A stretch of DNA of 64,000 nucleotides from an uncultured bacterium (lineage in GTDB: Bacteria; Pseudomonadota; Alphaproteobacteria; Sphingomonadales; Sphingomonadaceae), in contig CAISGR010000039.1 of the NCBI GenBank assembly GCA_903884945.1, positions 1-64,000 on the forward strand, written 5' to 3'. Positions 8,073 through 16,833 of the stretch are shown one piece after another. The notes beneath the pieces are model-generated. The model searched no databases. It saw nothing but the letters and a program-made list of their open reading frames with translations, and had not been told where the DNA came from. Within the stretch, counting starts at the first letter, position 1; every line of letters begins with the position of its first letter. The position numbers and the translations under genes were made by a program.

Positions 8073-9170
8073 ATGTCCAAGACCACTGTCGCACTTGAAG
8101 CCGCCGTTGCCATCGTCATCGAGAATACGCCGGCGGCCGGAAATCGCACGCCGCGGCAGCGGGCCAATGTCGATCGCGCTTTCGCCGGGATCCTGAAGCT
8201 CATCGCGCCGCGCATTCGCCATTTCATTCGCCAATATGGCCTGGTCGCGCATTGGGAAGATGCGGAGCAGTGCTGTGCGATCGCCGTCCATCGCGCGATC
8301 GAGGCATATGAACCGGCCAAGGCGCAGTTCACCACCTTTGTGAACTGGCAGATTCGCGGCGAACTGCAGAGCCTGCGCTTTCGCCTCATGACCGATCAAC
8401 GCCCTTCCGCAAAAAAGGTCGAGGCAATGACGATTTCGCTCAATGCGCTGACATCCGGTGCCGAGGGCGAGGAAGGCTCGATCGAAGTGACGATCGAGGA
8501 CGAGGAAGCGCTTGGCCGCACCGAGGCGGCGGCATCCGATTACCTCGCCGAGTCCGCCATGGACTCGCTGATCGACGCCTATGTCGCGCATTTGCGGACA
8601 GTTGGCCTCGAGCAGCTCCGCCGGCGGCCGCGTCCGAAACGTGCGGTGTCGAGCACGCCAATCGAAGGGCCGCGCTTCAAGACCGCGACCCACGGCATTG
8701 ACCCGTCCGAGATCGAGAAGCTCGAGGAAAAGCTCACCCGGGATCGCGAGATTGTCGCACGCCGCATCTTCCAGACCGCCACGCTCGACGACCTGTCCAG
8801 TGATACCGGTGTGACCAAGGAGCGCGTCCGTCAGATCACCAAGCGCGCCGCAAGAACGATCGGCGAATTGATCGCCGCCGATCCGCGCTTCACGATGATG
8901 GCGGGCGACATCACCGCTCCTGCGGCATCGACGCGCAAGCCCGCCGGGATTGTCTCGCTTCCCGTGCTCGCCGAGGCCGGCATCCTCGCGGACCCCAGGG
9001 CACCGCATAACCGCCTGGCAAGTGTCGTCGCACTCGACAGCGCCCAGATCGCGCTCGAGCTCGATGGCGCCGGGATGGAAGAGGCGCATCCCGCAGTCGC
9101 ACGCGCCTTCGCTCCAGCCGATGGCGCCGAAGCGCTCGTTGCGGCCATCGGCAGTAGCGCCCTTCACTGA
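8073..9170 (+). CDS. Atypical sigma-70 family RNA polymerase sigma factor
   Basis: The 365-residue product has a sigma region 2-like segment at about residues 37-112 (DAEQCCAIAVHRAIEAYEPA, then FTTFVNWQIRGELQSLRFRL). It has a region 4 helix-turn-helix at about 228-268 (TLDDLSSDTGVTKERVRQIT). Between them is a 115-residue acidic linker with no recognisable region 3. After region 4 is an extra domain of about 95 residues, unusual for the family. The FliA region 2.4/3 signature (WVPR) is absent. The ATG at 8073 has GGGGGA eight bases upstream. Its place after the fliI operon suggests control of flagellar or surface genes, but the target genes are unknown. Clear as a sigma-like protein, uncertain as to group. 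Confidence 0.75.
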   Translation: MSKTTVALEAAVAIVIENTPAAGNRTPRQRANVDRAFAGILKLIAPRIRHFIRQYGLVAHWEDAEQCCAIAVHRAIEAYEPAKAQFTTFVNWQIRGELQSLRFRLMTDQRPSAKKVEAMTISLNALTSGAEGEEGSIEVTIEDEEALGRTEAAASDYLAESAMDSLIDAYVAHLRTVGLEQLRRRPRPKRAVSSTPIEGPRFKTATHGIDPSEIEKLEEKLTRDREIVARRIFQTATLDDLSSDTGVTKERVRQITKRAARTIGELIAADPRFTMMAGDITAPAASTRKPAGIVSLPVLAEAGILADPRAPHNRLASVVALDSAQIALELDGAGMEEAHPAVARAFAPADGAEALVAAIGSSALH

Positions 9171-9173
9171 TAG

Positions 9174-9227
9174 CCGATCGATGATCGGTCGCGCTATGGA
9201 GCGTCCCGATCATTATCATTATCGGAC
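9174..9227 (+). other. Two small hairpins after the sigma factor gene
   Basis: CCGATC-GAT-GATCGG (9174-9188) starts four bases after the stop codon, and GTCC(C)GAT-N10-ATCGGAC (9203-9227) follows. Neither is followed by a T-run, so they are not classical intrinsic terminators. They lie just upstream of the TCCTATAAT element at 9255. Confidence 0.35.
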
Positions 9228-9254
9228 AGCAATACCCCCGTCCCGGCGCATTTG

Positions 9255-9262
9255 TCCTATAA
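9255..9262 (+). promoter_or_regulatory. TCCTATAA element before the 9292 gene (candidate -10)
   Basis: This is the third copy of the octamer, here as TCCTATAATAAAATGGA, 29 bases before the ATG at 9292. Position and the TATAAT core suit a -10 element. GCAATACC occurs 20 bases upstream of this site and also upstream of the 7658 site, but at a different distance, so it is not claimed as a -35 element. Confidence 0.4.
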
Positions 9263-9291
9263 TAAAATGGAATAGCAAGGTGGGTAGCCGC

Positions 9292-9810
9292 ATGTTCCTT
9301 TCGCTCGATTCCCGGCCTTTGCCCTGGATCCTCCCCCTGCCCCGGCCCAATCGGCGGCTGAGCGCGCTGGCTGCGCGGGTGGCCGATTGCGCCCATCCGC
9401 TGATTGTCGCGACCGGCACCAGCACGCTGATGGGTGTCACAGCAGAGCCGGATGGCGCGCTGCGTATCACGTGGTGGAACGAGCAAATGGCGGTATATGC
9501 CGAACTTTCGGCCAAGAAGCAGGCCTGGTGCGCCGCCGCCTCGGCCGAAGGCGCGCTGCAGCGGAGTGGTGCGGCTCTCCTCGACTATCTGGCCGGGCGT
9601 TGGCCTCCCGAGGCACGGCCGCCATCACTCGGGATCGTGACGGACGGGGTCGGCATTGCCTTCTCGCCCTGCCACCCCTCTCCCTGCGTCGCCGGATGGC
9701 TGCAGCGGCACGGCGCGGGTGAGGCGCGGCCCTTGGCGATCCTGCCTTTTGCGGCCTCCGGGACCGGCATGCTTCTCGCGGCTGACCCGTTCACCGGGAC
9801 GGTGCATTAA
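9292..9810 (+). CDS. Protein of unknown function in the flagellar regulatory block
   Basis: A 172-residue protein beginning MFLSLDSRPLPWILPLPRPN, with a ribosome site AAGGTGGG before the ATG at 9292. It has no signal peptide, no transmembrane segment and no motif I recognise. Composition is Ala/Gly/Pro-rich with four Cys spread through the chain, including CHPSPC at about residues 126-131. It follows the sigma factor by 121 bases, with its own promoter-like element, and precedes the XRE regulator. A frame continuing upstream to 8950 overlaps the sigma factor gene and is not a likely start. Confidence 0.6.
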   Translation: MFLSLDSRPLPWILPLPRPNRRLSALAARVADCAHPLIVATGTSTLMGVTAEPDGALRITWWNEQMAVYAELSAKKQAWCAAASAEGALQRSGAALLDYLAGRWPPEARPPSLGIVTDGVGIAFSPCHPSPCVAGWLQRHGAGEARPLAILPFAASGTGMLLAADPFTGTVH

Positions 9811-9909
9811 CCTTCCTCGATCCTCGCCCTATCCATCCGTGCCGATGACCTCTAGGATCAACGCTTGGCGTAATAGGATGGCCGGGAATGGGCCGAGCAG
9901 GGGATCTGC

Positions 9910-11070
9910 ATGAAAATGAGTCGTGATCGCGAGGTGCCGGCCGCCAAGAGCGCGGCAAGCCACCGGACGGACGACTGGGCCGGCGTAACGATCGACCCGC
10001 ACAAGGCAATCGTCTTTCCGAACCGCATGCGCGAGCAGAGGCGTGCGCACGGATATCTCAAGCTTCTGCGCTTCGCGGCCGTGGTCCCCGAAATCCCGTA
10101 TATTCGCCTTTCGAAGATCGAGCGTGGCGAGGTCTTCCCGCGCGCCGACGAATTGCGCCGCATCGGGTCGGCGCTGGGAATATCCGCAGCGGACCTGCTC
10201 AACGATATCGACGCGCCGGGCTTCGATCTGGATATATGGGCCCAGCCGTTCGCGGAGGGCAAAATTCACGATGATGACGAGGAACGCTTTGCCGCCCTGC
10301 TTGGCGCGGCACTGCGAGCACGCCGTACGCTGGATCCCGACCTGTCGATCGCTGCCATCGAACGCGATTTCGGACTGCCGCCCGTCAACCTCTCCCGTGT
10401 CGAGAACGCAGCCAAGACCTTCGCCCGGTGGAACCCCGCGATTCGCAATTCCCTCTTTGCCTTGTTCGACGTCGCGGACGAGACGGCCTTGCGCGCCCAC
10501 GTCGCCGCGGAACATCGCCGTGGCCTATTGGCTCCCTTCCTCGCTGCCATCTCAAACCCCGAGGAGCGGCGCGCGAGGACCCGTGCGAAGACCGCCCAAC
10601 TTGCCGGCGAACTGTCGCAGGGTGCTGCGCCCCCGCCTGCCCCTGCCGACCTGGCCCCCCCCAGCCTGCCAGGGATACATCCGGCGCCCGCGCCGTCGGC
10701 AAGCGTCTCTCGCCTGCTCCCCGTCCACGGCACGCCCCTGCCCAGCGGCGCGATTGCGCTCACGATGACGGGCGAACAGGTCGAAGCGCCGCGCAATGCC
10801 GGGCCGAATGCCTTTGCACTGCGCGTTTGTCGCCAGACGCTGGGCGGCGGTCTCCCCGGCCAGGCCATAGTGTTCGTGGACCCGGCGCGGTACCCGGTGG
10901 CCGGGGGCCTGGCCGCCATCCGCGAAGGAGAAGCCTATCGTTTGCTCGCGGTCACGATCGATCGCGATGGTGCCCTGAGCGGCTACAGCCTCAACCCCGA
11001 AATTACCGTGTCTATCGACGGCCTCGATCCCGCCGAGGTAGCGGCCGTAATCGGGGCAATTTTTCCGTGA
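9910..11070 (+). CDS. XRE-family regulator with degenerate S24-like C-terminal domain
   Basis: The 386-residue product has an XRE/Cro-type helix-turn-helix at about residues 39-97 (PYIRLSKIERGEVFPRADEL, then LGISAADLL). A second, weaker HTH-like segment lies at 131-186. A Pro/Ala-rich linker (about 238-264) leads to a beta-rich C-terminal domain. That domain aligns by eye with the S24/LexA peptidase fold (AFALRVCRQTLGGGLPGQAI, then VFVDPARYPVAGG), but the Ser-Met catalytic motif is replaced by CRQT and no catalytic Lys is evident. It is probably a DNA-binding sensor without self-cleavage. AGGGGAT precedes the ATG at 9910. The HTH is clear; the S24 assignment is inference. Confidence 0.7.
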   Translation: MKMSRDREVPAAKSAASHRTDDWAGVTIDPHKAIVFPNRMREQRRAHGYLKLLRFAAVVPEIPYIRLSKIERGEVFPRADELRRIGSALGISAADLLNDIDAPGFDLDIWAQPFAEGKIHDDDEERFAALLGAALRARRTLDPDLSIAAIERDFGLPPVNLSRVENAAKTFARWNPAIRNSLFALFDVADETALRAHVAAEHRRGLLAPFLAAISNPEERRARTRAKTAQLAGELSQGAAPPPAPADLAPPSLPGIHPAPAPSASVSRLLPVHGTPLPSGAIALTMTGEQVEAPRNAGPNAFALRVCRQTLGGGLPGQAIVFVDPARYPVAGGLAAIREGEAYRLLAVTIDRDGALSGYSLNPEITVSIDGLDPAEVAAVIGAIFP

Positions 11071-11164
11071 TCATGGGGAAATACCGGAAGGGCCCGGTCA
11101 TGACTCGGCAACCTTGATTTCCTAGACCGGCGACGATCGTTCGATCGCGTTGGGGGCCCGGCCT

Positions 11165-12775
11165 GTGTTCAGATTTCGTTGGCCGCTATCCGCTGGCCGC
11201 CCCGCCCAGGCGCTGGTTGCGGCTTCCTTTGCTATCATGCTGCTCGTCGGTGCGCTGATGGACGCTCTTCCCGGAATAGTGGCGCGGCGAGCCGCACTCG
11301 ACCACCATGCGCTCGACGTCATCATGGTCGTCCTGCTCGGGACCGCATCGTTCGCCATCATAGGGCTCGTGCGGCGCGGCCGGAGCATGCGCGCGGCATT
11401 CGAGCGCGGCTCGCGCATCGGCCGGGATGCTATCGCCCGCGCGGATTACGATGAACTCACCGGTCTCGCCAATCGGCGCGCCCTGATCCAGGCGACCGAA
11501 CAAGGCGTGATCGGAAACGACCTCGAGGAAATATCAGTCCTCGCCATCGATCTCGATCGATTCAAACCGATCAACGACACGCATGGGCATGGCGCCGGGG
11601 ATCTCGTCCTGCAGACCGTCGCAAAGCGCCTGCGCGATCTCACCGCGGGCCTGGGCACGGCCGGCAGACTGGGTGGCGACGAGTTCGCCTGCGTTCTCAC
11701 CCACCCGAAGGGATCGGCACGGCCGATCGAGTTGGCGGAGGACCTGGTCAAAGCGATCGCACGCCCCATCCCCCTTCGCTCGGCACTCGTCGAGATCGGC
11801 GCGTCGATTGGCGTCGCCACTTTCCCATCCGGTGCCTGCTCAGCCGAGCGAATCTTCCGGTCGGCTGATTTCGCGATGTACCGCGCCAAACAGGCGGGCC
11901 GATCGACCTACCGCCTGTTCATCCCGGAGATGGAGGTCGACCTGCGCGAGCAAGCCGCTCTTGAAATCGACATGCGTGCCGGCATCCATCGGGGTGAATT
12001 CATCCCCTTCTATCAGCCGATCATCGATCTCGCCTCGGGGGAGATCGTCGGTTTCGAATGTCTGGCGCGCTGGCAGCATCCCGTTCGCGGCCTGATCGGG
12101 CCAAAGCTCTTCATCCCCATCGCGGAGGAAGCGGGCCTGATCCATGACCTCAGCTTCAGTCTCCTGCGCCGCGCCTGCGCCGATGCGCGCAACTGGCCGC
12201 AACACATGTCGTTGTCGGTCAATATTTCACCCCTGCAGCTGAACGACCAATGGTTGCCGCAGCGCATCATCCAGATCCTGTGCCAAACGGGCATCGCGCC
12301 GGGCCGCTTGATCGTCGAGATTACCGAGAGCCGCCTGGTCGGGGACGTCGATGCTGCCCGTTCGCTCCTGCTGTCGCTGAGAAACGCGGGAATCCAGATC
12401 GCGCTCGACGATTTCGGAACCGGCTATGCGAGCCTGCGCCATTTGCGGGAACTCGAAGTCAACCGCATCAAGATCGACCGAAGCTTCATTCAGGAAATGG
12501 GCAGCGCCGAAAGCGATGAAATCGTCCGCGCGATCCTGAATCTGAGCCACGGCCTCGGCCTTCCCGTGACGGCGGAGGGCGTGGAGACCCAAGGCAATGC
12601 TTCCGCCCTCGCCCATCTCGGCTGCACCTTCGGGCAGGGCTTCCTGTACAGCCGGCCCATCCCCGCTGCCGAGGCCCTGCTCGTCGCCCGGGGCCCAAGG
12701 CTGGGCGCGCCCGAGGCGATGGGAAAAAACATCGAGTTCGAGCCCGCCGGACGCGTCGCGGCTGCGCGGCATTAG
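11165..12775 (+). CDS. Membrane GGDEF-EAL protein (c-di-GMP turnover)
   Basis: Two N-terminal transmembrane helices (about residues 15-35 and 50-70) anchor a GGDEF domain (RLGGDEF at 168-174) and an EAL domain (about 265-520). The GGDEF active site is intact, but the RxxD inhibitory site is absent. The EAL motif reads ECL at 298-300. The other metal and substrate residues look present: SVNISP, VEITES, DDFGTGYASL, KIDRSF and TAEGVET. The protein could therefore both make and hydrolyse c-di-GMP, the second messenger that controls motility versus attachment. A GTG at 11165 with GGGGG upstream is preferred; a TTG at 11150 would add five residues. Confidence 0.92.
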   Translation: MFRFRWPLSAGRPAQALVAASFAIMLLVGALMDALPGIVARRAALDHHALDVIMVVLLGTASFAIIGLVRRGRSMRAAFERGSRIGRDAIARADYDELTGLANRRALIQATEQGVIGNDLEEISVLAIDLDRFKPINDTHGHGAGDLVLQTVAKRLRDLTAGLGTAGRLGGDEFACVLTHPKGSARPIELAEDLVKAIARPIPLRSALVEIGASIGVATFPSGACSAERIFRSADFAMYRAKQAGRSTYRLFIPEMEVDLREQAALEIDMRAGIHRGEFIPFYQPIIDLASGEIVGFECLARWQHPVRGLIGPKLFIPIAEEAGLIHDLSFSLLRRACADARNWPQHMSLSVNISPLQLNDQWLPQRIIQILCQTGIAPGRLIVEITESRLVGDVDAARSLLLSLRNAGIQIALDDFGTGYASLRHLRELEVNRIKIDRSFIQEMGSAESDEIVRAILNLSHGLGLPVTAEGVETQGNASALAHLGCTFGQGFLYSRPIPAAEALLVARGPRLGAPEAMGKNIEFEPAGRVAAARH

Positions 12776-12861
12776 CCCAGGTTGGCGGAGCCGGCAGGGC
12801 TCGCTAGAGTCCGCATGGCGCTTCGGCTCGATTTCAAGCGCGTGCAGCGGATCGGACGACG

Positions 12862-13341
12862 ATGATGGGGATGAGATATCTGGCATTGGGCTCGGCTGTC
12901 TTCGTCGCCGGCTGCGCGCCGCAGATAATCCATACAGGGGGATCGCCTGATTGGCAGGGCCTGTCCTCCCGGAGCTTCGTGCTGGGCGCCGCCCCTTCCG
13001 GCTATGATCGATTCCAGGCCCAGGCCAGCGCGGCGGTGCGCGACGCGCTGGTATTGCGCGGCTTCCAGCCGAGCCAGGACGCCCGCTATCGCATCGACGT
13101 CGGCTTCGCGATCGGGCCGGGAATCGTGGACGTCCTGCCTGCGGGTGAAAGCCCGCCGGCTGCGGCACGCGCCATCGGTCCTGTCTTATGCAAGCGCCGG
13201 AAATTCACGCTATCGATCACCATGGTCGACCGTTCCGACGGCCGGCTGTTGTTTCGAAGCGGCGCAACCTTGTCGCGCTGCGGGGATGCGACGGACCAAA
13301 TCCTCCCCGCCCTGGCTCAGGCGGCGCTCTCCCCCGGCTGA
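12862..13341 (+). CDS. Small putative lipoprotein
   Basis: The 159-residue protein has a lipoprotein signal (MMGMRYLALGSAVFVAGC, lipobox VAGC with Cys at residue 18). The rest is a small globular domain resembling DUF4136-type lipoproteins (SSRSFVLGAAPSGYDRFQ, then VLRGFQPSQDARYRIDVGFA), with two further Cys in the C-terminal half. Lipidation would place it in the cell envelope. Three in-frame ATGs (12862, 12865, 12871) are possible starts. Its 3' end overlaps the end of the convergent CHASE2 kinase gene by 25 bases. Confidence 0.75.
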   Translation: MMGMRYLALGSAVFVAGCAPQIIHTGGSPDWQGLSSRSFVLGAAPSGYDRFQAQASAAVRDALVLRGFQPSQDARYRIDVGFAIGPGIVDVLPAGESPPAAARAIGPVLCKRRKFTLSITMVDRSDGRLLFRSGATLSRCGDATDQILPALAQAALSPG

Positions 13342-15503
13342 CGTCCCGCGTCGCGGTTGCGGTAGGCCGGCAGCCGGATCAGGAACCGCGCGCCACGCGG
13401 CATGGCCGGTGTATAGGCGATCATACCGCCATGGCGGTCGATCGCCTCGCGAACATAGGCAAGACCCAATCCCGCCGTAGGACCGGCCCCGCGCCGGACG
13501 GTCGAGCCGAACCGCGCGAAGATGGCGTCGGCCCGGTCGGGTGGCATCCCGGGGCCGTCGTCCGCGATTTCGACCTCCACCCAGTCCCCCTCCGGCGACA
13601 GCCCGACCCGGCACCGGACCTGGCCTTCCGGCGGACTGAACTTCACCGCATTATCGAGGAGGTTGACCAGCGCACGGGTCAGCGCATCGCGCTCCCCCAT
13701 CACGCAACGTGGCTCATCCGCGCCTTCTGCGACGATCCGAACGCCGCGCTTCGATGCTACGGGCCAGGCCGCATCCATCGCTTCGGCCAATGAATCGCAC
13801 AAGTCGGTCTCCTCCGGCTCGAAGCGCGCATGCCGAAGGCGGGCGAGTTGAACGAAATCATCGGCAAGCGCGAGGGTGCGCCGGGCGTGGCTCACGATGC
13901 GTTCCGCGACGGCCGGCGCAGCCGCGCGCTCGGGATCGCCTTCGATCAGCGTGATGATCGCCGCCTGCGGAGATCGCATGTCGTGGCTCAGGAACTCGAG
14001 CGCCTGTTCGCGCTCCTGCTCGGCACGGCGAATCGCAGTGATCTCGGCGAGCAGGTGAATCCAGCCGCGCTGCGTGCCGTCGCCAGCCAGCAAGGGCGTC
14101 CGGCGTGGCGAAAAGCTCCGGCCATCCTCCAGCGCGATATCATCGGTCCAGTCACCCTCCGGCAGCGACAGCCCTTGCTTCAGCAATTGCTCCGCCGCCG
14201 CGTTGGCCAGCAGCACATGGGCGTCAAGCGTGGTCACGATCAACGGATCGGCCACCCCTTCGATCGTATCCGCGATCAACTGCCGCAAATCGCGCAACTG
14301 GGCGATCGAACTGCTGAGTTGCGCCGCATGGCCATCCGCCGAATCCGGCCAGGCGTGCGGTGCCCCCCCGCCGCCGTCCGCAGTGAAGCGCGCCAGTTCG
14401 CGACCGATCGCGCTATCGACGGTCTGTAGGCGCCGCCATCCCCATAGGGGATAGACGAGCAACAAACCGAGCAGTGCCGGCGCGGGCGGCAGCCAGAATC
14501 CCGTCGTCACGAGAAGCGCGGCCGGGAGCAGCAGCATCAGCAAGATCGCCGCCGCCGAGGCCGCCAGGGCCCGCGACGGCCTCAATCGCCAGAAGCCGAT
14601 CAGCAACAAGAGGCTCGGCATGATCGACGCGAAGAGCCGCACCACCATCGGCACCTCGCGGATCGTTCGATCGGCGATCAACGCATTCAAAAGGTTCGCC
14701 TGGACTTCGATCCCGGCGATCCCCGCCCCGCCACGCGTGGGCACGCTGTGTCGATCGCCGAGCCCCGCGGCCGTTGCCCCCACCAGTACGATGTGATCGC
14801 GAAAGAAGGCGGGCGGCACATCTCCGGAAAGCACGCTCTCGAACGGCACGGTGCGAAAGCCTCCGGCAAAGGCTTGATAGGGGATGGCGATCGAGAATGC
14901 CTGCTTCTGCTCAGCACGGACAAAGGCGGCGGAGGATCGATGAAAGGCAAGCCGATACGCCTCTTCCATCACATGCGGCCAGACTCGCCTTCCATCGTCT
15001 ATCGCCAGCAGCGCGTCACGGGCGGTACCGTCTTCGTCATGGGGAAGGACGACATGACCGATCGCCGTCGCCGCCGATCGGACTGGCTCGACCGGCGGCG
15101 TCAGGTCGAGCGCGCGCCCGTCCAGCCCAGGCGTCTCGGCCAGAAGCGGCAGCACGCTCGGCACCTGCCGCAACGCTGTCGCGAGCGTCGCGTCCGCTGT
15201 GGTCGGTTCGGTGAACAGGACGTCATACGCGACGACTGCTGGCTTCGCGGCCGCGATCCGGTCGATCGCCCGGGCGTGGATAGCGCGCGGCCATGGCCAG
15301 GGGCCGATCGCGGCGATGCTCGCATCGTCGATCGCGACGATGATGATCCGATCCGACGGCGGTGCTGCTCGCCAGCCCTGAAGGAGATCATAAGCGGCAT
15401 TGTCGAGCCGCGATGTCGCGCTTGTCAGCACCAGCGCACCGGTCAGGACCGCGGTGAGCACGGCGATGGCCCACCATTCGATCAGAAGCCGCCGGCGCAG
15501 CAA
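13317..15503 (-). CDS. CHASE2-domain sensor histidine kinase
   Basis: The 728-residue kinase has an N-terminal transmembrane helix (about 10-28) and a periplasmic CHASE2 sensor (about 35-280, with DRIIIVAIDDASIAAIGPWP and AYDVLFTEP). Three transmembrane helices (about 288-358) follow, then a PAS-like segment (about 405-490). The HisKA domain has the phospho-acceptor His at about 507 (FLSHDMRSPQ). The HATPase domain has the N-box NLLDNAVKF, the G1 box DDGPGMPP and the G2 box AGLGLAYV. It is the third gene of an operon with a LysM-FecR protein and a response regulator, four bases after the former, so the partners are very likely its own signalling chain. The inducing signal is unknown. Confidence 0.93.
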   Translation of the reverse strand: MLRRRLLIEWWAIAVLTAVLTGALVLTSATSRLDNAAYDLLQGWRAAPPSDRIIIVAIDDASIAAIGPWPWPRAIHARAIDRIAAAKPAVVAYDVLFTEPTTADATLATALRQVPSVLPLLAETPGLDGRALDLTPPVEPVRSAATAIGHVVLPHDEDGTARDALLAIDDGRRVWPHVMEEAYRLAFHRSSAAFVRAEQKQAFSIAIPYQAFAGGFRTVPFESVLSGDVPPAFFRDHIVLVGATAAGLGDRHSVPTRGGAGIAGIEVQANLLNALIADRTIREVPMVVRLFASIMPSLLLLIGFWRLRPSRALAASAAAILLMLLLPAALLVTTGFWLPPAPALLGLLLVYPLWGWRRLQTVDSAIGRELARFTADGGGGAPHAWPDSADGHAAQLSSSIAQLRDLRQLIADTIEGVADPLIVTTLDAHVLLANAAAEQLLKQGLSLPEGDWTDDIALEDGRSFSPRRTPLLAGDGTQRGWIHLLAEITAIRRAEQEREQALEFLSHDMRSPQAAIITLIEGDPERAAAPAVAERIVSHARRTLALADDFVQLARLRHARFEPEETDLCDSLAEAMDAAWPVASKRGVRIVAEGADEPRCVMGERDALTRALVNLLDNAVKFSPPEGQVRCRVGLSPEGDWVEVEIADDGPGMPPDRADAIFARFGSTVRRGAGPTAGLGLAYVREAIDRHGGMIAYTPAMPRGARFLIRLPAYRNRDAGRQPGESAA

Positions 15504-15507
15504 CGCG

Positions 15508-16833
15508 CTACTTGCTCCGGCCGCGCTTGCCCGGTGCGGTGATCGTCAGCTTTTCGGGATTAGTCCAGGATTCGGCTTCGCCGCTCTCGTCGGTCTGCGA
15601 CAGCCCGACGCGCCAGTAATAGGTGCCCGGCGGCAAGTTTCGCAGCATTACCTCGTCGCGGGTGAGCCCAACCTCGTCGACGATTGCCCGGCTGTCCAAC
15701 GATCCGTTCATGAGCTGGAATCGATAGCGGCGCTTGCCGCCGCCCGCGCCGAACCAGCGGAAGCGGAAGCCGTCGGCCTCCTGCTTGGCCTCGGCGTGGA
15801 TCGACGCGAGCCGCCGGGTGAAGCTGAAAGCCTGGGCAAGGCCCTCCAGTCCGTTGCCGCCGATCGCTGAGACGCGGATGAAGAGGTTGCCATTTGGCAC
15901 ATCGGTCAGCGCGAAATCGCGGCCGTCGGCGATCTGTTCCGCCAGGTTCTCGACAAAGCCCGCGTCGCTCGCGAGAACGACGCGGTAGCGCGCCGCGCCT
16001 TCGATCGGGGTCACGTGGAACTCGACGGAATCCGCTGTCTGCAACTTGCCCGGGTCAAGCAGATCCGGCGCGGGCAGCAATGCCGCAAGCGTCGTTACGC
16101 CGCCGGCATCGGTCGTCGCACCATAGGCATGATCGACAAGCTGCATTGCTGCGCCGTCGGGCCGCGACACCGCAACGGTGCCGCTAAGCACCTCGGCAGC
16201 TGCCAGCCTGGGACCCGTGTCATAGCCGACACGGAATTCGGTGCCGCGCACCGCGGTCAGGCTGATCGGGGTGCCGATACGGTAGCGATCCTGCGGGCTC
16301 GGAAGCGGCGTCACCTTGGTTTCGACCCGTCCCGCCTCGACATCGACACGATATTCCATCGTGCCCGTCAACAGGATGCGGCGAAGCTGTCGTACCGTCA
16401 CCTTGCTCTGCGAGGGGATCACCAGCTTCGACCGGTCGGCGAGGATCAGCGTCACGAAGCTGTTCGCCGCAGTCGAAATCTGCGCGCCCTCGCCAATCGT
16501 GCCGCCGATCGCCGGCGGAACGGCGCGGCCGTCGATCGCGACCATGATCGTGCCACGATAGCTGGCCAGCTGCGCCGGTTCGACTGTGAAACGGAGCCAG
16601 CTTCGCGGGATGACGAGGGTTCGCCCGATCGGCAGCCGATGCGGATCGCGAATTCGCGCCAGCGGCAACAGCTTCTTCCACGTCTGGGCGGGCACGAGGA
16701 AGCTGCGGCTGAGGCGATCGAGCGTGTCGCGCGGCTTGACGACATAGGAAATCGTCTCCTCCGCCGGCGCCGGTCGCGGTCTCGGCCGCGGCGGCACTGC
16801 CGTCGCTGCCTGCATTGCCATCGCGAGGATCAT
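15508..16833 (-). CDS. LysM-FecR domain periplasmic protein
   Basis: The 441-residue protein begins with a short hydrophobic stretch and a Pro-rich segment. A LysM domain follows at about residues 28-76 (ISYVVKPRDTLDRLSRSFLV, then LPIGRTLVIP), which in other proteins binds peptidoglycan. A FecR domain lies at about 95-220 (GEGAQISTAANSFVTLILAD, then TAVRGTEFRVG). The C-terminal part looks like fibronectin-type repeats (GTYYWRVGLSQTDESGEAES). FecR/LysM proteins encoded with CHASE2 kinases are a recurrent pairing and may form the extracytoplasmic sensing half of the pathway. The start overlaps the response-regulator stop by four bases. Confidence 0.85.
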   Translation of the reverse strand: MILAMAMQAATAVPPRPRPRPAPAEETISYVVKPRDTLDRLSRSFLVPAQTWKKLLPLARIRDPHRLPIGRTLVIPRSWLRFTVEPAQLASYRGTIMVAIDGRAVPPAIGGTIGEGAQISTAANSFVTLILADRSKLVIPSQSKVTVRQLRRILLTGTMEYRVDVEAGRVETKVTPLPSPQDRYRIGTPISLTAVRGTEFRVGYDTGPRLAAAEVLSGTVAVSRPDGAAMQLVDHAYGATTDAGGVTTLAALLPAPDLLDPGKLQTADSVEFHVTPIEGAARYRVVLASDAGFVENLAEQIADGRDFALTDVPNGNLFIRVSAIGGNGLEGLAQAFSFTRRLASIHAEAKQEADGFRFRWFGAGGGKRRYRFQLMNGSLDSRAIVDEVGLTRDEVMLRNLPPGTYYWRVGLSQTDESGEAESWTNPEKLTITAPGKRGRSK

